Positions 28,387 through 35,864 of a DNA stretch of 64,000 bases are shown piece after piece. The position numbers and the translations under genes were made by a program. Below the pieces are notes generated by a model. That model was not told the origin of the DNA and made no database searches. It saw nothing but the letters and a program-made list of their open reading frames with translations. Source of the DNA: Thermoplasmata archaeon (lineage in GTDB: Archaea; Thermoplasmatota; Thermoplasmata; Thermoplasmatales; Thermoplasmataceae); the NCBI GenBank assembly GCA_021797555.1, contig JAJZZM010000013.1:186001-250000 (forward strand). The letters are read 5' to 3'. Each line of letters begins with the position of its first letter. Position 1 is the first letter of the stretch.

Positions 28387-29823
28387 ATGGTTGTTAAAAA
28401 GACCGGATTGGAAAAAAACTCTGTAGGTCTTTTGCAGGGTACATTTCAATCCCTGGGGCAGGTTGCCCCTGCGGCAGATATAGCCATATTGCTTGTAGCC
28501 TCATTTTCGATATCGGGGGCGCAAACGGTATTGTCAGTTATTTTTGGATGGATAATATATGCGTTATGGATGGTAACCCCCTATGAGCTGTCAAAATTAA
28601 AGTCAAATGCAGGTAGTTACTATGCATATGCTGCAGGGTCAACGGAAAACGGTGGTTTTGGACCTATAACAGCAATGAGCTTCATGTACTACGATATCAC
28701 GGGTGCAGCCTTTGGTATATTGGGTTTATCGGCATTTTTATTTCTGATGGCACCGGAGATAACATCAATACCATATTTATGGATATTGTTTTCAGGTATA
28801 TTTACAGCTTTTATAATAACAGTTACATATTTGGGCATAAGGCCATCATTGAAATATACTGCAATTACAGGCTTAATGGAGGTTTTATTCCTTTTAATTG
28901 GATCTATTATTATAATAATAAAGGTAGGTTCACATAATTCTGTAGTACCGTTTGAGGTAACGGGTCCGTACAGTATAGGCTTCTCATCAATAATGTTTGC
29001 TTCTGTTTTTTCGATTTTAGACTTCACCGGTTCAGGTGTTGTAACAACTATATCTGAAGAAATAAACAAGCCGAAGAAAAACATCGGAAAATCAATAGTG
29101 TTTGCAATGATTTTAACAGCAATTGCAATAATTCCGGCAGCATATGCATTAACAGTTGGATGGGGAATAAGCAACATATCGTCATTTGCATCACATGGCG
29201 ATGCAGGGCTAACTGTATTTTCAAGATATTTAGGCCCTGTAGGCCTTATTTTACTAATAATATTTACAATAAATAGTTACTTCTCAAACGGCGTTTCCAA
29301 GGCTACAGCAGTTAGCAGATGGTGGTACTCTGCAGCAAGGGACGGTGTTATATTTCCTGAATCCGTTGGAAAAATTAATGAAAAGCATAAATCACCGGCA
29401 AATGCTGTAATAATATGGGCATTATTATCTTTTGTACTGGATGTCATTATGGGTCTTGTTTACGGTCCTTTGGATGCAGCTTTTGTTCTGGAAGCAGGAA
29501 CAGGAATATCAATAATTATAGTGCATATGCTTGCAAATACATCTTTAACATTATACACAAACAGAGTAAAAAAATTTAACCTGTTAAAACACGGAATAAT
29601 ACCATCAGCAGCAACAATTATTGGAGTTGTAGTTCTGTATTATACAGTAAGCGATATTATCACAAAATGGTTAACCATTCCGAATGCAGTAAACGATGCA
29701 TACTTCGTATCCTTTATATTTACAATTATCTGGATCCTTGGAGGTGGTATTATTGTAACAATGCATTATTTCAAGAATAAACCTGAAATACTACGCGATT
29801 CAGGCGAATTCAATATGAAATAA
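28387..29823 (+). CDS. APC-family amino acid permease
   Basis: 478 aa, about twelve hydrophobic segments. Starts KKTGLEKNSVGLLQGTFQSLGQVAPAAD, matching the archaeal APC permease group; FTGSGVVTTISEEINKPKKNIGKSI near 213-237 is the conserved loop with the EE-x-x-x-P motif. Probably an amino acid or amine importer. It has a 250-bp AT-rich upstream region with many TATA-like stretches and a GGTG ribosome-binding site just before the ATG. G+C content is visibly higher than in neighbours, suggesting strong expression. Confidence 0.83.
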   Translation: MVVKKTGLEKNSVGLLQGTFQSLGQVAPAADIAILLVASFSISGAQTVLSVIFGWIIYALWMVTPYELSKLKSNAGSYYAYAAGSTENGGFGPITAMSFMYYDITGAAFGILGLSAFLFLMAPEITSIPYLWILFSGIFTAFIITVTYLGIRPSLKYTAITGLMEVLFLLIGSIIIIIKVGSHNSVVPFEVTGPYSIGFSSIMFASVFSILDFTGSGVVTTISEEINKPKKNIGKSIVFAMILTAIAIIPAAYALTVGWGISNISSFASHGDAGLTVFSRYLGPVGLILLIIFTINSYFSNGVSKATAVSRWWYSAARDGVIFPESVGKINEKHKSPANAVIIWALLSFVLDVIMGLVYGPLDAAFVLEAGTGISIIIVHMLANTSLTLYTNRVKKFNLLKHGIIPSAATIIGVVVLYYTVSDIITKWLTIPNAVNDAYFVSFIFTIIWILGGGIIVTMHYFKNKPEILRDSGEFNMK

Positions 29824-29880
29824 ATTTTTAAATTTTTTTTAATTTAATTAAATTAATATTGTTTTAATATATTATCATTC

Positions 29881-30363
29881 ATGGATATTGAGGAAATAAA
29901 TATAGAAATACCTGAAAATTCTAATATAATTTTAGGTTATTCCCATTTTATAAAAACAGTCGAGGACCTAAATGAAATAATAAAAACAACAATTCCGGAT
30001 AGCAGATATGCGGTAGTATTTTCAGAGGCTTCTGGAGAAAGGCTTATAAGATACGAAGGCAATGATAAATCGTTAATAGACTCCGGAATAGAAAACATAA
30101 AAAAAATATCCTCCGGGCATACATTTATAATATTATTAAAAAATGCATATCCAATAAACGTTTTAAATGCAATTAAAATGTGCCAGGAAGTCGGAAATAT
30201 ATTTGCTGCAACTGCAAATCCATTAAAGGTAATAGTTGCAAAAACCGAAAATGGCAATGCTATATTGGGTGTATCCGATGGCTTTTCACCTTTAGGGGTA
30301 GAAACAGAAAAGGACAAGGAAAAACGCAGAAAGCTTTTAAGGGATATAGGATACAAGTTTTAG
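29881..30363 (+). CDS. Adenosine-specific kinase (DUF355 family)
   Basis: 160 aa. The family blocks ILGYSHFIKTVEDLNE, FSEASGERLIRYEGND, GHTFIILLKNAYPINVLNAIKMCQEVG and IFAATANPLKVIVA are all present, ending GVETEKDKEKRRKLLRDIGYKF-like. Members bind adenosine and are widely annotated as adenosine-specific kinases. The last base of its TAG stop is the first base of the tRNA that follows. Confidence 0.88.
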   Translation: MDIEEINIEIPENSNIILGYSHFIKTVEDLNEIIKTTIPDSRYAVVFSEASGERLIRYEGNDKSLIDSGIENIKKISSGHTFIILLKNAYPINVLNAIKMCQEVGNIFAATANPLKVIVAKTENGNAILGVSDGFSPLGVETEKDKEKRRKLLRDIGYKF

Positions 30364-30435
30364 GGCCCGTGGTGTAACGGATTATCATATAAGCCTCCGG
30401 AGCTTATAATCCGGGTTCGAATCCCGGCGGGCTCA
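30363..30435 (+). tRNA. tRNA-Arg (anticodon CCG)
   Basis: Acceptor stem GGGCCCG pairs with CGGGCTC (30428-30434) with one G-U pair; discriminator A at 30435. Anticodon stem TAAGC/GCTTA encloses CTCCGGA, giving anticodon CCG. T arm is CCGGG-TTCGAAT-CCCGG. The D arm is weak but contains the AACGGAT loop. CCA is not encoded. The 5' end overlaps the stop codon of the adenosine kinase. Its 3' end is the attachment site of the integrated element. Confidence 0.93.
30424..30435 (+). other. attL: 3' end of tRNA-Arg, core CCGGCGGGCTCA
   Basis: The 12-bp core is identical to 40892-40903. Allowing one mismatch, identity extends to 16 positions (AATCCCGG against AATACCGG). Using the T-arm and acceptor 3' end as core is normal for archaeal integrases. 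Confidence 0.85.
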
Positions 30436-30438
30436 CTC

Positions 30439-30466
30439 TCTATTGTGTTTTATTTTTTTTATTTTA
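30439..30466 (+). terminator. T-rich transcription terminator after the tRNA
   Basis: Several T runs including TTTTATTTTTTTTATTTT directly follow the tRNA, the standard archaeal intrinsic termination signal. The rest of 30,467-30,742 shows no gene, only AT-rich sequence containing AGCCTTAAATCGCAA at 30696-30710, which recurs inverted near the other end of the element. Confidence 0.55.
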
Positions 30467-30742
30467 TAAGGAAACATTATATTTTAAACGTAAAATATGG
30501 TACTTATAATTTGATATTTTGCTATTTCCTTTATATACTCTTGGCATGTTTTTGGATCAGGTTTATAAATATAAAAATGGTTAAATAAAAATAAACACAA
30601 TCTGTTTAAATTGATTTTTATTTATGCCTCTTATATAAACGATATTTGCATTGAATCAGATCAAGCCTTATAATTTACTACCCGATAAGTTTAGTAGCCT
30701 TAAATCGCAAATTAAGCCTATTAAAATGCTTATGCAGATAAA

Positions 30743-30940
30743 TCATAAATGTAATCTGTGCATTTTCATGCAATGACCCTTTACATAAGTATTTCCCTTC
30801 CTTTTGTATGCTGGAACCCATGTGTAACCCACAGGGCATTTTTCAAGGCTTGTCTGCATATTGTTATAATAGGGCATCTCCTCTTCCTGTTCTTCTTTTT
30901 TCTTTTTAATTTCCTCAACGGCTCCGTTTGCTTCTGCCAT
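30743..30940 (-). CDS. Small charged protein with a Cys pair, not recognised
   Basis: 65 aa. Residues 1-22 are a charged helix (EEIKKKKEEQEEEM); the rest reads CPVGYTWVPAYKRKGNTYVKGHCMKM, with two Cys and two His that might bind a metal. The pattern VP.YKRKG..YVKG.C resembles short archaeal domain fragments in larger proteins, but I cannot name a family. Innermost gene at the left end of the element. Confidence 0.5.
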   Translation of the reverse strand: MAEANGAVEEIKKKKEEQEEEMPYYNNMQTSLEKCPVGYTWVPAYKRKGNTYVKGHCMKMHRLHL

Positions 30941-31014
30941 ATTTTAATATAAACAAGATTAGTATTTAAAATTTAACATAAAAATAAAATGCCCATTATC
31001 AATAATTTATAAGA

Positions 31015-31030
31015 TATCGATTTATCGATA
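31015..31030. promoter_or_regulatory. Inverted repeat TATCGATTTATCGATA
   Basis: Two 7-bp arms TATCGAT/ATCGATA with a two-base centre lie between the small charged gene and the coiled-coil gene; a further half-site ATCGATA follows at about 31055. Likely an operator for the small gene downstream on the minus strand. Confidence 0.4.
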
Positions 31031-31068
31031 AGGTTATTTAAAATAAAGCATTTGAATCGATAAAAAAG

Positions 31069-32076
31069 TTATTTGGCTTTTATCTTGCTCCATACAGATT
31101 TGTTTTTAACCTGTGTGTTTAATAAACCAAGATACTTTAATGCCTCATCCAGATTGGTTAAAACCTGAATCTGACCTGTTCTTCCAAAGCTTACTGTATT
31201 GCCTGTTATATCGCCGTTGTTAAAATGATGTTTTGCAGTATTAAGTGAATCATCTATTGCAGATATTAATTTCTGTGGGTTATGTGCCATAAAGGCATTC
31301 ATCTCATTCTGTGCGTTCTCTTTCTCTGCCTCTATTTGTTTTCTTAAATTTTCCCTTATCTCGTTGAATTTGTAATCTGTTAAAAAATCATTATCGTTTA
31401 TTAGTTTCTTAATCTCCTCTGCCTGATCATTTAGTAATTTTAAAGTGTTCTTTTGGTCTGGCGTAAGTGTTATTACTCCAAGCATATAATCCTGAATATT
31501 CTCTGGCTTCTTGTTATTGAATATTGAATTATACAATGCCTTAAAAGATTCATTGAAACTTTTAATCTTTTTTAGAACTTCAGGTTCTTCAAGATTGCCA
31601 ACCTGTCTGTCCATTTCATCCTTGCGTTTGTTAATATCCTCTAATTTAGTATGCCACTCCTCCCATTCTTTTTCTTTTTCTTTAATTTCAGATTTTAACT
31701 TATATTCCTCATCCTTACTTTTTCTTATCTCTTCTAAAATGTTATTTTTCTCTTCCCTTATCCTTTTCAGTTTATCTTCATTGCTTTCTATGACTACAAT
31801 GCCTTCAAGTTCCTTTGCCACATCCACAAGATATAATGGATTGAGAGGGTCACATAACTCTTTAATTACTTTCTGGTGTTCTGGGTATTTGTTATAAATG
31901 AATAGGGCAGATTCGGGGTTGTCTTTTAAATAATGATAAACCTGCTCAATCTTTGGATGTTCACCAAGAATCCATGCATCCTCCTCTAACCAGCCAACCT
32001 TTTTCTTTAATTCCTCATTCTCGCCCTTTAATTTCTTATAATAATTCGGCTTTGGTTTGTTTTCTTTTTTCACCAT
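31069..32076 (-). CDS. Coiled-coil protein of the integrated element
   Basis: 335 aa, rich in Lys, Glu and Asn. Heptad-like coiled coil runs from about 100 to 165 (KLKRIREEKNNILEEIRKSK...) and weaker helices from 205 to 260. The N-terminus is basic (KKENKPKPNYYKKLKG). No catalytic motif is seen. On plasmids such proteins often act in segregation, DNA binding or as structural scaffold; none is demonstrated here. Confidence 0.6.
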   Translation of the reverse strand: MVKKENKPKPNYYKKLKGENEELKKKVGWLEEDAWILGEHPKIEQVYHYLKDNPESALFIYNKYPEHQKVIKELCDPLNPLYLVDVAKELEGIVVIESNEDKLKRIREEKNNILEEIRKSKDEEYKLKSEIKEKEKEWEEWHTKLEDINKRKDEMDRQVGNLEEPEVLKKIKSFNESFKALYNSIFNNKKPENIQDYMLGVITLTPDQKNTLKLLNDQAEEIKKLINDNDFLTDYKFNEIRENLRKQIEAEKENAQNEMNAFMAHNPQKLISAIDDSLNTAKHHFNNGDITGNTVSFGRTGQIQVLTNLDEALKYLGLLNTQVKNKSVWSKIKAK

Positions 32077-32712
32077 AATGTATTGAATTGGATGGTGTAT
32101 ATAAGTTTAACCAATTTTAATATCTTTTTAATGTGCTTTAAATATATTTTTAATATGGTTTTAATGCCTGTATTCTTATGGAGAACTAACATATTACTAT
32201 GTTTGCCATATAGTTTTATGGTGATTTCCCTAAAAACACGATTATCTGTATTTTTTCCTCTAATGTATATATACACGCGTGCGAGGAATTTAAAAAAAAT
32301 TGGATTTTGCCGACCACAAATTTTAAATTGAAATATATGAATAATACCAGATCCAGAATAAAAAATGCCTGTATTCCATCGAAAAATTTACCGAAAAAAT
32401 CCTTTAAAATGCGTGATAACACCGAAAAAAGATATTTTAAAAAATTTACCATTTAAGTTATTCGCACGTGCGAAAAATACCTTAAAAAAAATTTTTTTGC
32501 GATGCATAAGCCAAGGCTTATCTTTTATATGGTATTATAACACGCCACAACGGGCTTAATTCAAGTGATTCATCATAAGTGAGTTAATTTACCCCTATTT
32601 GTAAATAATAAAATTCAATGTGGAATCTAATTATTTTTTCACTATAAAATGGATAATTTACCAAATGAATGGTATTATGAGATAAATTCATGCATAAGCG
32701 AAAGTAATTTGA
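32077..32712. other. 636-bp mostly non-coding region with palindromes and one copy of the flanking repeat
   Basis: Holds CACGCGTG (32274-32281) next to a TATATATA run, the perfect 14-bp palindrome TTCGCACGTGCGAA (32461-32474), the palindrome ATAAGCCAAGGCTTAT and the left repeat copy at 32505-32590. Between 32649 and 32771 is a plus-strand ORF of 40 codons (MDNLPNEWYYEINSCISESN...) behind a TATA-like CACTATAAA; it runs into the end of the restriction gene and may be the cut-off start of an older gene. Confidence 0.45.
32505..32590. repeat. Left copy of the ~85-bp repeat flanking the R-M cassette
   Basis: Aligns with 34806-34895. A 24-bp stretch ending ACGCCACAACGGGCTTA is identical (32535-32558 here). 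Outside the core the copies differ by substitutions and short gaps, but GCATA, CCAAG, CTTATCT, TATGGT, TCAT and GTTAATTTA recur in order. Confidence 0.75.
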
Positions 32713-33363
32713 TTAAGGATATTCAAATAAGATATTTTCTGCCTTGTAAAGTTCTTTGTTGTTGGTATTAAATTCATTCTTAACATCTACATTTAACTTT
32801 TCTAATGTCAGTAATTTAAAGCCTTTTGCATAAAAACGTAATTGTCTTTTTTCCATTTCAAAACTTACCAAAAAGTGATGAGCGTTTGCAGTTATCTTAA
32901 AGTCATTTGAAGGCGATAAATAAAAACTTCTTAAAGATGAGTTCAAACTATTTTCATTAAATGTTTTACATTCTAAATAGTTCTCTCTGCCTGTTTTATC
33001 AGTAAAAACAATATCTGGGTATCCGCTTGATTTTTCTTTGCCTGATGCAGTAATTGGGGTATGTGCATTACAACCTAACTTTGTTAGTTCATTTTTAACA
33101 TAGGGTTCTATAGCATTTCCTGCCTCATTAGGTCTATCTGATTTTGGTTTTATACCATTAAGATTTATTGATTGCATAGCATTTTTACATGTATTGATTA
33201 AGCAATCTAAAAGTTCTTTATCTTTAGGATCTGACCTATCAAAATCAATAATATCATAGCCAGATAAAGATTTTATAACTATCTTCAATGGAATGTCTTT
33301 TAATGGAGCTAACATTTTTTTAATAACATCTTCTAATTGTTTAACATATTCATCATCAACCAT
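32713..33363 (-). CDS. Type II restriction endonuclease-like protein (PD-(D/E)xK)
   Basis: 216 aa. The nuclease core is P116-D117 in SSGYPDIVF and E131-C-K133 in NYLECKTF, with an upstream Glu (E86 in GNAIEPYVKNEL) in a helix, the arrangement of PD-(D/E)xK restriction enzymes. It lies 11 bp downstream of the DNA methyltransferase gene in the same direction, the usual methylase-first order that protects the host. Recognition site unknown; a stand-alone repair nuclease is less likely given the partner. Confidence 0.78.
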   Translation of the reverse strand: MVDDEYVKQLEDVIKKMLAPLKDIPLKIVIKSLSGYDIIDFDRSDPKDKELLDCLINTCKNAMQSINLNGIKPKSDRPNEAGNAIEPYVKNELTKLGCNAHTPITASGKEKSSGYPDIVFTDKTGRENYLECKTFNENSLNSSLRSFYLSPSNDFKITANAHHFLVSFEMEKRQLRFYAKGFKLLTLEKLNVDVKNEFNTNNKELYKAENILFEYP

Positions 33364-33374
33364 ATTTACACCTT

Positions 33375-34580
33375 TTATATTTTTTGGAATAATACAATAC
33401 GATTTGTATTAGTTCCTTTTTTATTATTATCTACCCCCCATATATTAGAGGTTTTAGTAAATGTTTGCATATTGATAAATGTTGATATATGCCTAAATCC
33501 TAATTCTATACCAATTTTATATACTATTTCACTTAAATCTGCTTTTTTAGTTTCCCCAACTTCAAATGCAACATATCCTCGTATTTTGCTAACTCTGTAA
33601 ATCTCTTTTAATGTTTCTTTAATAAATGATGACCATTTATTTAAATCACTTAATATAGTTATTTTATCTTTTAATTTTGAATAATCATATCCATTAAACC
33701 ATAAGCGAAGCCAATTATCCTTGACATAATTTACTAAATTTATAAAAGGCGGGGAAGTTATTGTTATGTCTACAAAACCATCTTTTAGTTCTTTCAAATT
33801 CCTGCTATCATCTTCTAAAAATATTACATTTTTGGATATATCGAAAAGATTTTTTCTAATATCAGGGCTTATATCTTTTAATAGAGATTTTGATTTTTTC
33901 AAAATTATTCTCTTAACATTTCTATACTCTGGTTTTTGATTTAAGCGTTTATTGATTTTTATTTGTTCCTCTTGCGTAGCTGATTGATTAGGTGGTAAAG
34001 TATATACAGAAAAAAATCCTTTAGAATGCCCTGATAATCTATTCGTGGCTACCATTCTTATCCATTTATCTATATAATCCTCTTTACCTTCTTCTTTTCT
34101 TGCTATCAAATAGTTTTTTAAAGAAATTATTTCTCCTTCAGTTTTTCTTTCATAAAACATTGATAAATCTATATCTGCACTTTCTTTAACATCAAATGAA
34201 ATTTCTGATAATCTATTAGATATATCCTCTATTGTAGGTGGCATTAAACGGGGTTCTGTAAGTATTTTTGATATTGGATTAATATCATTAGATATTGGAA
34301 TTCTACCCAATAATGCACTTTCAATTGCTGTTGTTCCTCTACCAGCAAAAGGATCTAAAACTATACTTTTACTATTAGAATATTTAGATAAAAAAAAATC
34401 AGGTAATTGTGGTTTAAAACATGCTCTATAAGATATTTCTTGTATGCTATTACCATATCTTTGTTTATTGGTCCAAAAACTACCATATACTAATTTTTCT
34501 CCATTCTTGCCTATTTTATAATCATAATTATTAGTATTGATTATAGTAAAACTATCTAATTTACTTTGATTTTCGATCAT
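33375..34580 (-). CDS. DNA methyltransferase (N4-cytosine or N6-adenine type)
   Basis: 401 aa. AdoMet motif I is LDPFAGRGTTAIESALLG (78-82 FAGRG) followed by SNDINPIS; catalytic motif IV TSPPF lies about 200 residues later, near 276. TSPPF is commoner among N4-cytosine enzymes. Motif I before IV with a long insert resembles the alpha-type order with target recognition in between. AAGGAGTGA precedes the ATG, a strong ribosome-binding site. First gene of the R-M pair. Confidence 0.88.
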   Translation of the reverse strand: MIENQSKLDSFTIINTNNYDYKIGKNGEKLVYGSFWTNKQRYGNSIQEISYRACFKPQLPDFFLSKYSNSKSIVLDPFAGRGTTAIESALLGRIPISNDINPISKILTEPRLMPPTIEDISNRLSEISFDVKESADIDLSMFYERKTEGEIISLKNYLIARKEEGKEDYIDKWIRMVATNRLSGHSKGFFSVYTLPPNQSATQEEQIKINKRLNQKPEYRNVKRIILKKSKSLLKDISPDIRKNLFDISKNVIFLEDDSRNLKELKDGFVDITITSPPFINLVNYVKDNWLRLWFNGYDYSKLKDKITILSDLNKWSSFIKETLKEIYRVSKIRGYVAFEVGETKKADLSEIVYKIGIELGFRHISTFINMQTFTKTSNIWGVDNNKKGTNTNRIVLFQKI

Positions 34581-34805
34581 GCCTCTATCACTCCTTTATA
34601 TCAAACCTGCTTTTTAATTCGCTTTGGATTAACTTGTTATCTGGCATGAGCATTTGCACTTTTAATTTGTAATACCTTATTTTTCTTATAATATTTAATA
34701 ATATTAAATTAAGTTTTATCATATATATAATAGCATTATTAAATAGTTTATAAAATTTAGCATAACAAAATTAAATATTATTAATTATAATAGAAATAGA
34801 GTTTA

Positions 34806-34895
34806 TGGCATACGATCCAAGACTTATCTAATATGGTTTTATAACACGCCACAACGGGCTTATTTTTAATGAATCATTATCTTATGGTTAATTTA
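34806..34895. repeat. Right copy of the ~85-bp repeat flanking the R-M cassette
   Basis: The identical 24-bp core is at 34839-34862. Together with 32505-32590 it brackets the restriction and methyltransferase genes, with about 2.3 kb between the two copies. This looks like a module that entered by recombination between repeats or that duplicated a target. Confidence 0.75.
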
Positions 34896-34961
34896 TACAC
34901 ATGCAAAGTGTTTCATTTAAAATAATAATATAAAAGGCAATTTTATGGCTTAAAAACTAAT

Positions 34962-35199
34962 ATAAAAATGGTTGTGGGGTCTTGGTTTAAACATAATAAT
35001 AAAAATGGTTGTGGGGTCTGGATCCAGATCAATTTCTTTATTCCTTTTTTTATCTGAACCAAGATGCAAGAACCAAGAACATTTATATCTGGCAATCACA
35101 ATTATTAATTCCTTCTGGTTCTTTTTATTGTTCTGGTTTTTTATTGTTCTGGATCCAGATCCCCCCCATTCCCTTTGTTCTGGATCAAGAACCAAGAAC
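34962..35199. repeat. Cluster of short direct repeats beside the origin-like region
   Basis: A 21-bp unit beginning ATAAAAATGG and ending TGGGGTCT occurs at 34962-34982 and 34999-35019. TCTGGATCCAGATC occurs at 35017-35030 and 35148-35161; it contains the palindrome CTGGATCCAG. CAAGAACCAAGAAC occurs at 35067-35080 and 35186-35199. TTCTGGTT-type units recur three times at 35113-35150. The G/C-containing units stand out from the AT-rich surroundings. No gene is supported here. Confidence 0.75.
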
Positions 35200-35249
35200 C
35201 CTTTAAAATAAACCCCTGAACAATATATTCTTATAAACAAGATTATCTG

Positions 35250-35862
35250 GGCTATCAAAAATAATTACTAATAATTACCAAATAATTACAAAATAATTAC
35301 TTCTGAAACCCTTTAATTCATTAACTCAAAATAACCTTTTCAAAAAAGTAATTATGTAATTATAATTTCTCCCTTCATGTGTAGAAAATAATTTAAATTA
35401 AAAAACCAAAATAAAATTCAAAAAAATATTTTTTTTTGTATAAGGATGATGAAAAAAATAATTACATAATTACTTTTAATGCAAACCCTTTAAAACACTG
35501 GCTTAAAAGAGTAATTATTTTGTAATTATCAATAATTACATAATTACTTTTTATAAAAATAGTTAAAAATAGTTAAAGAATAGTTAAAAAATAGTTAAAG
35601 AGAAAATCCTTTAAAACACTACTTCTCTATTATATATTTCAAGTTTTAACTATTTAACCATGAATTCTCCCTATACAAAAAAATAATTTAAAAAATAAAA
35701 ACAAAATAAAAATCAAAATAAAAAAAATATTTCTTATAGGGGGGCAAAAAAGATGGTTAAATAGTTAAAAACGATGGTGAGCCTTTAAAACACTGGCTCC
35801 AAACTTTAACTATTTTTTAACCATCGATGGTTAAATAGTTAAAAATAATTAAAAAAAAATAA
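35250..35862. other. Iteron-rich A+T region, candidate replication origin of the element
   Basis: About 600 bp upstream-adjacent to nothing coding and directly behind the Rep-like gene. TAATTAC/GTAATTA units are repeated at 35255-35370 and 35455-35550; AGTTAAA/TTTAACT units at 35555-35660 and 35750-35850. Each cluster has direct units on one side and inverted units on the other of a core: CCTTTAAAACACT at 35487, 35608 and 35782 (with a weaker copy at 35313). A-rich tracts near 35385-35440 and 35675-35735 could be unwinding elements. No ORF is convincing. Confidence 0.6.
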
Positions 35863-35864
35863 AA

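Noticed and set aside
32083-32331. 82-codon plus-strand ORF opposite the coiled-coil promoter
   Set aside because: Composition is hydrophobic and AT-driven; it overlaps palindromes and has no recognisable start signal or similarity.
35009-35258. Open frames across the G/C-containing repeats on both strands
   Set aside because: They are built from repeats and low-complexity codons, have no ribosome site, and no domain is seen.
35250-35862. Possible CRISPR array
   Set aside because: Repeat units are 7-17 bp, irregularly spaced, without unique equal-length spacers; no cas genes are near.
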